Assembly (NCBI RefSeq): GCF_917563915.1
Contig: NZ_CAKJTI010000015.1
Location: 1-64,000 of the forward strand
Reading direction: 5' to 3'
Source: Bacillus rhizoplanae
GTDB lineage: Bacteria; Bacillota; Bacilli; Bacillales; Bacillaceae_G
Length of the DNA stretch: 64,000 nucleotides
In this document: positions 34,772-43,423 of the stretch, one piece after another
Position numbering within the stretch: the stretch's first letter is position 1
How the letters are laid out: the number at the start of each line of letters is the position of its first letter
Program-made: the position numbers and the translations under genes
Notes under the pieces: model-generated
The model's database searches: none
Told to the model about the DNA's origin: nothing
The model's input: the letters and a program-made list of their open reading frames with translations, nothing else

Positions 34772-35292
34772 TTATATAGTATCAATAACAAGAGACTTTG
34801 ATCCAATCATTGTGTCTTACAAATGATTATTTATTAAGTATAAATAATCATTTTAAAAGTGTAAATGAAAGGATTTTAAGTTATAGATATACTACTCTTA
34901 TGTAAGAGAAGACTCTAATTTATTGATTATATAATATAATGGAGTCTTTTTCTTTATCATTTATATGTAATTATCTGTATTAAATAATGTCTGTAGTATA
35001 ATAAAATATGGATATTATTACTTAATTATCTCTTAATGTTTTTCTATTATTATATCTAGTTTGAAAAGGAGAGAGTGTTTAATGGAAAATTAAAGATGTT
35101 TGATAAAGAGTTAACAGTACACAAAGTTTTTATAAAAATAGTGTGCTGATAAAAAATAATGATAAGCAAATAATATAAAAAGGTAAACCCTTCGTATGAC
35201 CAAGATGAGCTTACCTTTTTATAGTTAAATCTTATAAAATAATCATTGTTTAGTTAAATATGTACAAAAGCGAATCTTATTTTGTGATGTTA
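34772..35292. other. Gene-poor stretch with a possible gene-start remnant
   Basis: An imperfect hairpin AAGACTC.../GAGTCTT follows the thioredoxin gene (34914-34945). At 35067-35084 a strong RBS, AAAAGGAGAGAG, precedes ATG GAA AAT TAA, and a shifted frame runs on as MFDKELTVHKVFIKIV before a stop; it looks like the start of a lost or frameshifted gene. A terminator (35178-35222) follows. Nothing else seen. Confidence 0.4.
35178..35222. terminator. Hairpin downstream of the CcdA-like gene
   Basis: AAAAAGGTAA pairs with TTACCTTTTT across a larger loop, 70 bases beyond the stop codon of the minus-strand gene; either side could use it. Confidence 0.5.
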
Positions 35293-36018
35293 TTATCCCA
35301 AATAAAGAAAAGAATCATAGAGTCCTATCAAAATCATAAGGATACCCGCTAAGGTTTGAATCGTTTTTCCAGTTTTTCGGCTTTTTTTGATTAATGTACC
35401 ATCTAGTCCAAGATATGAAATAATAACTACTAATACAATAATAGGAATAGCAGTTCCTGCCGCGAAAAATGTTGGAAACCAATACCCGTACTTAGATGAT
35501 AAAGATAAGGGGATAAGTGTTCCAAAAAATAGAACAAACATAGTAGGACAGAATGCTAGAGAAAAGAAAAATCCCATAAAAAATGAACCGAGTTCTTTTG
35601 GTTTATTTATAGTTTTGGAAGGAAAAGAGAAAGAACCTTTTATCTTTATAACACCTATCAATATGAGCCCAATGAACATTAGCAAAGGACCTATAGTTTT
35701 ACGTAACCAAGGAAAATATAAAGTTAATGTTTGTTGAGCTTCTTTTCCTAATACCCATACGAATAAGCCAAGTGATGTAAAAGCCACTATTTTTCCTAGA
35801 AGAAATAATAATATATGTTTCCATGAAATTCCTTGTTGTAAGGATTGATTTCCATAGATTGTCATAGCGCTAATGTTTCCTGTTAATTGACAGGGGGCAA
35901 GGGTACCTACTAATCCTAATAAGAACGCAAATAAAATAGGTATTGATCTAGTAGAATTTGCGATGTCCATAAAGGGGGACATTAGTTGATAACTCCATTC
36001 ACTAATTGTTGAAAACAC
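35293..36018 (-). CDS. CcdA/DsbD-like transmembrane protein (TauE/SafE-type)
   Basis: A 241-residue membrane protein with about six helices. LGLVGTLAPCQLTGNI and FFSLAFCPTMFVLFFGTLIP carry the two conserved Pro-Cys/Cys-Pro motifs of CcdA/DsbD-type thiol-electron transporters; related proteins are listed as sulfite exporter or cytochrome c biogenesis proteins. It may move reducing power across the membrane. GTG start at 36018 with AAAGGAAAA upstream. It forms a unit with the lipoprotein gene upstream at 36089-37093 (70-base gap). Confidence 0.7.
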   Translation of the reverse strand: MFSTISEWSYQLMSPFMDIANSTRSIPILFAFLLGLVGTLAPCQLTGNISAMTIYGNQSLQQGISWKHILLFLLGKIVAFTSLGLFVWVLGKEAQQTLTLYFPWLRKTIGPLLMFIGLILIGVIKIKGSFSFPSKTINKPKELGSFFMGFFFSLAFCPTMFVLFFGTLIPLSLSSKYGYWFPTFFAAGTAIPIIVLVVIISYLGLDGTLIKKSRKTGKTIQTLAGILMILIGLYDSFLYLG

Positions 36019-36088
36019 GTTTTATTTTCCTTTCTAAATTATATTTGAGAAATAAAAGTGTTATTTCATTTTGTTTTAGCACTTTAGA

Positions 36089-37093
36089 TTAGTTAAATAC
36101 TAATGTGCCATTTTTAGTGATCTGTTTCCACGTTTTCCCGTCATCAGTAGTAAGAAATACATTTGCCTTAATCGTAGCAAAAACTATTTCAGATGGATTT
36201 TGAGGGTTTTGTGAAATATACATAATTTGATCTTTAGAATCTAAAGGTGGAGTTTGTAAGTCTGTACTTTGATTAGTAGCCAGTGATTGTTTAGTTAGCC
36301 CTTGTTGTTTTTGATCTGTGATATAAGAGTAAATAATATCCTCATTTCCAAATGTTAATGCAGTTGTTTCTTGTGATTTAGAGAACAATTTAAAGGTATT
36401 ACCGTAGTCAGTAGATAAATAAATTCCATTTTTTGTGCTCATAGAAACAACGCTAGATTTATCAGGATGTATAGCAAATGAACTAATTACACTTGAGAGC
36501 CCATCTAACTTGCTTTGTTTCCATGTACTTCCGTTATCTGTACTAAAATAAAATCCACTTTTTAGTTTAGAATTCGGGCTTTCATTATACACATAGACGG
36601 TTTCGTTATTATATCCTACAGCAAGATTATGAAAATCAGATTCTCCATAAAACGCTAACGTTTCAAGAGTTTTTCCACCATCAGTACTTTTAGTTAAACC
36701 TAAAGGATTTTTTAAATTTGAGGCTTGTTCAGGATGACCACTCGCAAAGAATCCATTCTTTGTAGCTTGGAATCCCATATAATCATGTTTTTGATTAATT
36801 GTTTCTAGCCATTTTCCATTTTGATAAACTTTTATCCCATTGTGAGTTGCAATTGAAATTCCTGGTAAGTTTCCAGGATATCCAATACCATGAATATGTT
36901 CGATTTTTCCAGATGAAATTTCTTTATAGAAATCTTGAGGAACAGTATTAGATGTTTCTTTATTTTTTTGACCAGAAGTTTGTTGGGATTGGGAAACTTT
37001 TTCTTTATTAAGTGATGTTTCTTGTCCATTAGAACAGGCTGCTACTGTAAAGATGGATGTAATAGCTAAACTGCTGATTAGAATTTTTCGCAA
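36089..37093 (-). CDS. BNR/sortilin-like repeat lipoprotein (F510_1955-type glycosylhydrolase-like)
   Basis: A 334-residue exported lipoprotein: signal peptide with lipobox TVAAC (Cys20), a Ser/Gln/Asn-rich linker, then a beta-propeller-like domain with Asp-box repeats (KSTDGGKTLE, FSTDNGSTWKQ, LSTDYGNTFKL, LTTDDGKTWKQ). HIHGIGYPGN near the start is a family feature. TTG start with AAAGGAGA upstream. It is probably co-transcribed with the CcdA-like gene. The role in copper or redox handling is inferred from position only. Confidence 0.7.
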   Translation of the reverse strand: MRKILISSLAITSIFTVAACSNGQETSLNKEKVSQSQQTSGQKNKETSNTVPQDFYKEISSGKIEHIHGIGYPGNLPGISIATHNGIKVYQNGKWLETINQKHDYMGFQATKNGFFASGHPEQASNLKNPLGLTKSTDGGKTLETLAFYGESDFHNLAVGYNNETVYVYNESPNSKLKSGFYFSTDNGSTWKQSKLDGLSSVISSFAIHPDKSSVVSMSTKNGIYLSTDYGNTFKLFSKSQETTALTFGNEDIIYSYITDQKQQGLTKQSLATNQSTDLQTPPLDSKDQIMYISQNPQNPSEIVFATIKANVFLTTDDGKTWKQITKNGTLVFN

Positions 37094-37196
37094 AGGTATA
37101 TTCTCCTTTCTAATATATGGTTAACGCCCTAAGTATAATAGATGATTATCAAGAAATTATGGAGAAGTAAACAGGAGCGTTAATCGTTTGTAAGTA

Positions 37197-37748
37197 CTAG
37201 TTTTTATGTATATGTTGCTCATATTGTGAAGAATTTGGTGAAGTATGTTCTGGGAACGTTATGAAAACGGTTAGAAGAATTCCGATGCTAACTGAAAGTA
37301 AAAATAGAAATCGGCGGTGAATATAAGAAGAATAAGTTTCTGATAAGAATTGAATAATACATGACGTAGTAATAGTGATTGTAAGCAAAATACTAATAAG
37401 AAGTATACTGTGTGCTTGTTGCGCATTTAACATTTCCGTAATCATAGCCCCCATCATACCTGCCATCAATCCGGAGAACATGCCTTCTAAAGCAGAATAT
37501 AGATGAAAGCGGAGCCCAATTAAAAGCCCAATTATGCCACTAATCAAAATAGAAAGCAAAGTAGAAGATAACAAGTTACCTTTAAAGATAATACCAAAAT
37601 AAAGTCCTATGCTTAATCCTATGCTCATGCTAAAAGACATCACAAATACCATATACTCCATTAGGGTACCTTTAGATTTAGAAATGTATGCTGCAACAAT
37701 AACTAAGATAAAACAAAGTGTTAGGGTAGTTAACGTATAAGTTGACAT
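37197..37748 (-). CDS. Hypothetical integral membrane protein
   Basis: A 183-residue protein with about six hydrophobic segments, a glycine/methionine-rich middle (FSGLMAGMMGAMITEML), and a His-ending tail (YEQHIHKN). Not recognised. Start at 37748 chosen because GGAGGT lies seven bases upstream. It could form a unit with the two genes downstream (gap about 100 bases). Met and His content is compatible with a metal role, but that is not established. Confidence 0.55.
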   Translation of the reverse strand: MSTYTLTTLTLCFILVIVAAYISKSKGTLMEYMVFVMSFSMSIGLSIGLYFGIIFKGNLLSSTLLSILISGIIGLLIGLRFHLYSALEGMFSGLMAGMMGAMITEMLNAQQAHSILLISILLTITITTSCIIQFLSETYSSYIHRRFLFLLSVSIGILLTVFITFPEHTSPNSSQYEQHIHKN

Positions 37749-37946
37749 AGTGATACCTCCCTGTCCTTTCATTCACTTCATCATATGTACAAATCCAGAG
37801 CTTTTATGCGTATATAAATCTGCAAAATATCTGCATAATTTAAGAAAGGTAATGAAAATAGTTGTGTCGATAAAAATGCATACAAGCGCGTGTTTGCTTG
37901 TATGTATTTTCTTTGAAAAAATTTCAAAAAATAGGTATATAAACAG

Positions 37947-37975
37947 TTGCAATATATACCCCATACCCGTATAAT
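37947..37975 (+). promoter_or_regulatory. Promoter with CsoR-like site before csoR (set 2)
   Basis: -35 TTGCAA (37947-37952), 17-base spacer, -10 TATAAT (37970-37975). The spacer holds TATACCCCATACCCGTATA, so copper-responsive repressor binding here would block RNA polymerase. Confidence 0.6.
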
Positions 37976-38016
37976 GTATATAAAGATTAACAATTACAAT
38001 AACCGAGGTGATATTG

Positions 38017-38328
38017 ATGGATCATTGTAAAGATAATGAAATAAATCAAAAAATGGTTCCTCGAACAGAAGAGGAAATTCAAAGTGTTATAAAACGTTTA
38101 AAGCGTATTGAAGGGCAAGTACGTGGTGTTCAAAAGATGGTAGAAGATAACCGATATTGTGTTGATATTTTAATTCAAATTTCAGCGATTAACGCAGCTT
38201 TAAATAAGGTAGGCTTTTCTTTATTGGAGCGTCATACTAAACATTGTGTAGCAAAGGCGGTTCGTGAGGGAAACGGGGATGAATCGATTCAAGAATTAAT
38301 GAGCGTTATTAAGCAGTTTTCAAAATAG
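38017..38328 (+). CDS. csoR: Copper-sensing repressor CsoR (set 2)
   Basis: A 103-residue CsoR with Cu(I) ligands Cys in DNRYCVDIL and His/Cys in RHTKHC, and RLKRIEGQVRGVQKMVED as first helix. Start at 38017 with GAGGTG six bases upstream; GTG 38008 is inside the RBS. It lies 12 bases before copA and is probably the core csoR-copA-copZ operon of the B. cereus group, with the other set being extra. Confidence 0.9.
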   Translation: MDHCKDNEINQKMVPRTEEEIQSVIKRLKRIEGQVRGVQKMVEDNRYCVDILIQISAINAALNKVGFSLLERHTKHCVAKAVREGNGDESIQELMSVIKQFSK

Positions 38329-38340
38329 GAGGGGTATAGG

Positions 38341-40737
38341 ATGGATAAACAAAAACATGTTACGCTTGGAGTGACAGGAATGACATGTGCAGCTTGTGCC
38401 AATCGGATTGAAAAAGTGTTAAATAAAATGGATGGGGTAGAAGCTAACGTAAACTTAGCAATGGAAAAAGCAAGTATCAAATATGATTCTTCTCAGCAAG
38501 AAATTTCGAATATAAAAGAGAAAATTGAGAAGTTAGGATATGGCGTATCAGCAGAAAAAGTTACTTTAGATATCGAAGGGATGACATGCGCAGCCTGTGC
38601 GAATCGAATTGAAAAAGTGCTAAATAAAATGGAAGGTATTTCGAATGCAACGGTTAATTTAGCTACAAACAGTGCTGTTGTAGAGTATAACGAAGGGTTA
38701 GTATCTACAGAAAACATTCTTGAAAAGATAAAGAAAATAGGATATAAGGGACAAATCCGTAACGAAGAGGTAGATCGTTCAGAAAGAAAAGAGGAAGTTA
38801 TTAAGGAGAAAAAGCGTCAACTTATGATTTCTATTATTTTGTCCTTACCTTTACTCTATACAATGCTTGGACATATGCCGTTTGATACAGGAGTACCAAT
38901 ACCGCATATTCTTATGAATCCTTGGCTTCAACTTTTATTAGCAACACCAGTTCAGTTTTATATTGGAGGACACTTCTATATAGGTGCTTATCGGGCTCTT
39001 CGAAATAAAAGTGCGAATATGGACGTTTTAGTTGTATTAGGAACATCAGCAGCTTATTTTTATAGTTTATATGAAACTTTGAAAACGTTAGGAAATCCTG
39101 CATACACTCCTGATTTATATTTTGAAACAAGCGCGGTTTTAATTACGTTAATTTTGGTCGGAAAGTACTTTGAAACAATGGCAAAAGGGCGTACAACAGA
39201 AGCAATTTCAAAATTGTTAAGTTTACAGGCGAAAGATGCGCTTGTTGTTCGTAATGGTCAAGAGGTGCGAGTGCCGTTAGAAGAAGTTGTGATTGGAGAT
39301 ATCATGATTGTAAAACCCGGTGAAAAAATACCGGTGGATGGTATCGTGATTTCAGGGGCATCTTCTGTTGATGAATCTATGATTACTGGAGAATCTATTC
39401 CGGTGGATAAAAAAGAAGGAGATTCTGTTATTGGTGCGACGATTAATGCAAATGGGATGCTGACCATTCAAGCTGAAAAAGTTGGAAAAGACACAGCGTT
39501 AGCGGGCATTATTAAAATTGTTGAAGAAGCGCAAGGATCTAAAGCACCTATTCAGAGATTAGCAGATATCATTTCGGGTATTTTTGTTCCTATTGTTGTA
39601 GCGATTGCTTTAGTTGCCTTTATTGTATGGTATTTCTTTATAACACCAGGAGATTTACCAAAAGCATTGGAAGTAGGAATTGCGATTCTTGTCATTGCAT
39701 GTCCGTGTGCACTAGGTTTGGCTACACCAACTTCGATTATGGTTGGTACGGGAAAAGGAGCAGAAAAGGGTATTCTCTTTAAAGGAGGTGAATATCTAGA
39801 AGGGACGCATAAAATCAATGCAGTGTTGCTGGATAAAACAGGAACCGTAACAAAAGGGAAACCAGAAGTTACCGATGTATTAGAATTTCAAGAAGGTATG
39901 CTGGATTATGCGATTTCAGCTGAAAGTGCTTCTGAACATCCGTTAGCCCATGCGATTGTTGAATATGGAAAACAACATGAGATAAATTTGAAAGAGTTAC
40001 AGCACTTTGCAGCAATTCCAGGCCAGGGGCTTGAAGCGGATATTGAAAACAAAAAAGTTCTTGTTGGAACACGTAAATTGATGAATGAACAATCTGTAGA
40101 AATTTCACAGCATGAAGAGGTTATGAAAGAACTAGAGTATCAAGGTAAAACAGCGATGCTTGTCGCAATTGATGGGGAAATGGCTGGAATAATCGCTGTT
40201 GCTGATACTGTAAAGGAAAGTTCGAAGGATGCAATTCAAACACTCAAGCAAATGGGAATTGAAATATACATGGTAACAGGTGATAATAAACGTACAGCTG
40301 AAGCGATTGCAAAGCAAGTTCATATTGACCATGTATTTGCCGAAGTTTTACCAGAGGATAAGGCTAAAATTGTAGCGGATTTACAAAAACAAGGAAAGAG
40401 AGTAGCAATGGTAGGTGATGGTATTAATGATGCACCGGCTCTTGCAAAATCTGATATTGGTATGGCAATTGGAACAGGTGCAGATGTAGCAATTGAAACT
40501 GCAGATGTTACGTTAGTTGGTGGTGACTTATCACATATACCAAAAGCAATTGAGTTAAGTCGTAAGACGATGAAAAATATTCGTCAAAACTTGTTTTGGG
40601 CTTTATTCTATAATGCAATCGGCATTCCTGTAGCGGCGTTTGGATTATTAGAGCCTTGGGTAGCTGGAGCGGCGATGGCATTTAGCTCTGTATCTGTTGT
40701 GACGAACGCACTTCGTTTGAAACGCGTTAAAATATAA
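38341..40737 (+). CDS. copA: Copper-exporting P1B-type ATPase CopA (set 2)
   Basis: A 798-residue Cu(I) efflux ATPase with two metal domains (Cys16/19 and Cys83/86, GMTCAAC), CPC in [25 protein letters not shown] and GDGIND. RBS AGGAGGGG directly before the ATG, 12 bases after csoR. Clearly a paralog of the protein at 29957. All catalytic motifs are present in both. Confidence 0.9.
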   Translation: MDKQKHVTLGVTGMTCAACANRIEKVLNKMDGVEANVNLAMEKASIKYDSSQQEISNIKEKIEKLGYGVSAEKVTLDIEGMTCAACANRIEKVLNKMEGISNATVNLATNSAVVEYNEGLVSTENILEKIKKIGYKGQIRNEEVDRSERKEEVIKEKKRQLMISIILSLPLLYTMLGHMPFDTGVPIPHILMNPWLQLLLATPVQFYIGGHFYIGAYRALRNKSANMDVLVVLGTSAAYFYSLYETLKTLGNPAYTPDLYFETSAVLITLILVGKYFETMAKGRTTEAISKLLSLQAKDALVVRNGQEVRVPLEEVVIGDIMIVKPGEKIPVDGIVISGASSVDESMITGESIPVDKKEGDSVIGATINANGMLTIQAEKVGKDTALAGIIKIVEEAQGSKAPIQRLADIISGIFVPIVVAIALVAFIVWYFFITPGDLPKALEVGIAILVIACPCALGLATPTSIMVGTGKGAEKGILFKGGEYLEGTHKINAVLLDKTGTVTKGKPEVTDVLEFQEGMLDYAISAESASEHPLAHAIVEYGKQHEINLKELQHFAAIPGQGLEADIENKKVLVGTRKLMNEQSVEISQHEEVMKELEYQGKTAMLVAIDGEMAGIIAVADTVKESSKDAIQTLKQMGIEIYMVTGDNKRTAEAIAKQVHIDHVFAEVLPEDKAKIVADLQKQGKRVAMVGDGINDAPALAKSDIGMAIGTGADVAIETADVTLVGGDLSHIPKAIELSRKTMKNIRQNLFWALFYNAIGIPVAAFGLLEPWVAGAAMAFSSVSVVTNALRLKRVKI

Positions 40738-40758
40738 ATTAGTATGGAGGAATTTAAT

Positions 40759-40962
40759 ATGACTATCACATTAAACGTACAAGGAATGACATGTAATCAT
40801 TGCAAAATGGCAGTAACAAATGCACTTACAGAGTTAGCGGGAGTACAAAATGTAGAAGTTAACCTGCAAGAGGGAACTGTAAATGTAAAATATGATGAAG
40901 CAAAAGTAGATGTAGAAAAAATGAAAGAAGCTATTGAAGATCAAGGATATGACGTGCAGTAA
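40759..40962 (+). CDS. copZ: Copper chaperone CopZ (set 2)
   Basis: A 67-residue Cu(I) chaperone; GMTCNHC gives Cys12 and Cys15, ends DQGYDVQ. Start at 40759 follows GGAGGAATTTAAT. Last gene of the csoR-copA-copZ operon, 21 bases after copA. Confidence 0.9.
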   Translation: MTITLNVQGMTCNHCKMAVTNALTELAGVQNVEVNLQEGTVNVKYDEAKVDVEKMKEAIEDQGYDVQ

Positions 40963-41011
40963 ATGGGGGAATTCAATAAATCTTAGTAAAAAGGTCGTTT
41001 TATTAAAAGCG

Positions 41012-41059
41012 GCCTATTACATTTAATGATAAATAAGTTTATCGTTAAATGTAATAGGC
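41012..41059. terminator. Long hairpin between copZ and the COG0523 GTPase gene
   Basis: GCCTATTACATTTAA pairs with TTAAATGTAATAGGC, and the stem continues with one mismatch into GATAAA/TTTATC; no T-run follows. It may end copper operon transcripts or act as an insulator before the Zur promoter. Confidence 0.55.
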
Positions 41060-41100
41060 TTCGAATAGGCATAATCTGCTACCCAAATAATCGTGTTTTG

Positions 41101-41156
41101 TTTACAAATAAAATTGAATTCACTAGAATAATGAATATGAATCGTAATAATTACGT
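41101..41156 (+). promoter_or_regulatory. Zur-regulated promoter of the COG0523 GTPase
   Basis: -35 TTTACA (41101-41106), 17 bases, -10 TAGAAT (41124-41129). A Zur box, TCGTAAT-A-ATTACGT (41142-41156), follows just beyond the expected start point; it matches the Bacillus 7-1-7 pattern TCGTAATnATTACGA at all but one base. This predicts induction under zinc shortage. Confidence 0.75.
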
Positions 41157-41222
41157 TTTGTGGTGGCGTTGTAAAAGTAGCTGCAAGTGTAGTCAGAAAC
41201 AAAGAAATGGATGGTTGATAAT

Positions 41223-42146
41223 ATGAACAAAGTAGAAATTCATATTTTAGGTGGTTTTTTAGGGAGCGGGAAATCAACGCTGCTTCAAAATCTATTATTA
41301 GCGGAAAAGAAGAAAAATCGAAAAGTGGCAGTATTAATGAATGAAATAGGTGAATACTCCGTAGATACAGATATTGTAGGACGAGAAAATATTTTAAGAG
41401 AACTTTTAAAAGGCTGTATTTGCTGTACGATGAAAGATGAATTAGAAATTCAGCTACATTCCTTATATCAGGAGGAGAGACCTGATGTAGTTTATATAGA
41501 AACAACGGGAGTTGCGCATCCGATTGAAGTATTAGACGCTTGTCTCTCACCTATTTTAGCTCCTTATATTGAGGTGAAGTCAATTATTGTTGTATTAGAT
41601 GCAATCAGGTGGTTAAATCGGGAAATATTAAGTAAAAGCGTGCAACAACTTTTAAACGAACAGATGAAGTATGGAAGTCATATTCTTATCAATAAATCAG
41701 ATTTGCTGAGAGACGAAGAAAAGAAACAGGTTGTTGAGGAAGTGGCGTTAATAAATAGACATGCAAAATTATACGAAACACAGTATTGTAATATATCTTT
41801 AGAGGATTTCGAAGATGTAAAGCTAGCAAGTAATCAAAATCATGAAAAATTACATGTGAACCAGCATTTACATATTCAAACTATGACCTATCCATTTAAA
41901 AAATCAATTGATCAGGGCGAATTGTACGAGTGGCTTTCTAATTTACCTGAGGGAATTTATCGTGTAAAAGGGTTTGTGAAATTTCATGGTGATAAATACC
42001 CAACTTTGCTGCAATACTCATTTGGTGTGCCATCTTTATTGGAGCAGGATTTTGGTTTCCCTACAAACCTTGTAATTATTGGAGAGAATTTAGATAAAGC
42101 GAAACTGAAGAAGGAACTAGAGAGTTTGGAACAAGTTGAGTTGTAA
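41223..42146 (+). CDS. COG0523 (CobW/ZagA-type) metal-chaperone GTPase
   Basis: A 307-residue G3E GTPase. Walker A is GGFLGSGKST; GCICCTM is the CxCC metal site; ETTGVAHP and NKSDLL are the other nucleotide motifs; a CobW_C domain follows (about 215-300). With a Zur box in front, a zinc-allocating role like B. subtilis ZagA (YciC) is the best reading, though this one is shorter. The start at 41223 has GGATGG eight bases upstream; 41211 is the alternative. Confidence 0.8.
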   Translation: MNKVEIHILGGFLGSGKSTLLQNLLLAEKKKNRKVAVLMNEIGEYSVDTDIVGRENILRELLKGCICCTMKDELEIQLHSLYQEERPDVVYIETTGVAHPIEVLDACLSPILAPYIEVKSIIVVLDAIRWLNREILSKSVQQLLNEQMKYGSHILINKSDLLRDEEKKQVVEEVALINRHAKLYETQYCNISLEDFEDVKLASNQNHEKLHVNQHLHIQTMTYPFKKSIDQGELYEWLSNLPEGIYRVKGFVKFHGDKYPTLLQYSFGVPSLLEQDFGFPTNLVIIGENLDKAKLKKELESLEQVEL

Positions 42147-42191
42147 GGTTTGTGTACGGTTGTTTTCAGATGAATATTGTAATAGAGAGGG

Positions 42192-42217
42192 AAGGACTTA
42201 TTTTTTAGTCATTCCTT
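42192..42217 (+). terminator. Terminator after the COG0523 gene
   Basis: AAGGACT/AGTCATTCCTT hairpin with T-run. Confidence 0.65.
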
Positions 42218-42278
42218 TTTTTATTTAGGCTATGTTAAATAATAGTGTTGATTTTTTGTAAGAAATAAAGGACCTCTT

Positions 42279-42503
42279 TTAAAGGTCCATTTTTGTTTGT
42301 AAAAAGTATATTAATCCAGCAACCCCTAAAGAAATTAATCCAACCAAACCAGAAATCATTGCTATTTTTGTTCTGAAATTTCTATGGTCTTCTGTTTCAG
42401 AATGAAAATTAGCTCTTTGTTGTTGTCCATCCGTCCAAGCTCCAATAAAAATACCAGAAATGATAATTCCAATGACACCAACAATAAGAAATAACTTTAA
42501 CAT
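42279..42503 (-). CDS. DUF5316-like small membrane protein
   Basis: A 74-residue protein with two membrane helices (about 3-22 and 49-68) and the conserved middle DGQQQRANFHSETEDHRNFRTK. This pattern is typical of DUF5316 proteins of bacilli; function unknown. RBS GAGGGGGAAAC. A small hairpin, GGACCTCTTTTAAAGGTCC (42270-42288), overlaps its 3' end and may terminate it. Confidence 0.65.
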   Translation of the reverse strand: MLKLFLIVGVIGIIISGIFIGAWTDGQQQRANFHSETEDHRNFRTKIAMISGLVGLISLGVAGLIYFLQTKMDL

Positions 42504-42577
42504 TTAGTTTCCCCCTCTCCAGTCATTTATTTATTTATATATTTACGTTTCTAAGCATAAATTCGTTTCGTAAAATT

Positions 42578-42822
42578 TTACATCTTTTGTTCTGATAATC
42601 TTAGGCTATTATATGTGACATTTGTTAGGTGTAGGCAATTATCAATAATCATTTTACTTACCGTAGTATTATCATTACGATGGTTGATAACATCCAAAAA
42701 TTGAAACCAACTCAAATAATGGTCGAGGTATTTAGTAGCTACGTCATTGAAACGGTTAATCCAGCCTTTAAGACGACTGTGCTAAGTTTTTCAATCTCTT
42801 TAGTAATTTCTTTCAATGCCAT
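42578..42822 (-). pseudogene. Internally deleted IS1595-like transposase
   Basis: The minus strand starts MALKEITKEIEKLS from 42822 after CAGGTG, then, in another frame, continues with HSRLKGWINRFNDVATKYLD and HYLSWFQFLDV to a stop at 42578. The second block matches the end of IS1595-type transposases (HSxLK...RFxGVxTKYLxNYLxWF). The middle of the gene is missing, so this is a dead remnant. Confidence 0.6.
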
Positions 42823-43423
42823 TCGATGTCACCTGCTCTCGTCCTTTTTTATCGTTATAGAACAATCGTTTGGTTTATTCAAATATCAACAGAGATATTT
42901 TCCGTAGTCTTTTCAGAATAAATTAGTTAAAAATAAAAGACTACATACTATACGCGAAAGAGTATAAAACAGAGGGATTATATAAGGGGTTAATTGGTTT
43001 TGGAGGAGGACATAGCCCATAGCAGGAGGCGTATCCGCAGATGTGAAGCATCGAGGACCTTAAAAATAAGTGTTGCTTTAGAATAAAGCTCAATCAAAAA
43101 TATCTCACAAACCCGTATTTTATGGTAAATAAGAAGAATCCGTTTTGAAAAAAAGATTGATCAAAATGGATTCTTCTCTAGCATATTTAAGTTTAGGTTT
43201 TATAAAAAAGTTTGATCATTTTCTACCTTTGACCTTAAACAATAGCAACCTTTAATTGAATAAGGATCTTACTGCTAATGCCAATTTTGCTGGATTTGGT
43301 ACATTATAAGGTTTTGAACACACTTTGCATCTGATAGTAGCTATTTGGTCTCCCGAAATCATGAAGTAAGTAGACTACAAGGTTGACCCAACATCATTTT
43401 TTATTGATGTTTTGGATAACCCC
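42823..43423. other. Gene-free stretch with inverted copy of the 178-bp repeat
   Basis: No gene is supported. A short frame reading AGGVSADVKHRGP near 43020 is not recognised. It contains the inverted third copy of the stem-loop repeat (43087-43231) and, near 43392-43420, an AACATCATTTTTTATTGATGTT hairpin beyond the sigma factor gene. Confidence 0.5.
43087..43231 (-). repeat. 178-bp stem-loop repeat, diverged copy 3 (inverted)
   Basis: It matches the reverse complement of copies 1 and 2 from about the TTTTTGATC region through the AGAATCC stem to TAGAAA. The 14-bp stem is kept with one base change that still allows G-U pairing (AGAATCCGTTTTGA). It lacks the outer GGGCGCGATTGTG part. Confidence 0.65.

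Noticed and set aside
41023-41550. A 175-codon open frame on the minus strand over the Zur promoter and the start of the COG0523 gene
   Set aside because: It is antisense to a well-supported gene, has no RBS, and its protein looks like a reading-frame shadow (Leu/Ser/Phe-rich without motifs).
43010-43060. Possible short coding remnant reading AGGVSADVKHRGP
   Set aside because: Not recognised, no start or RBS; cannot be told from chance.
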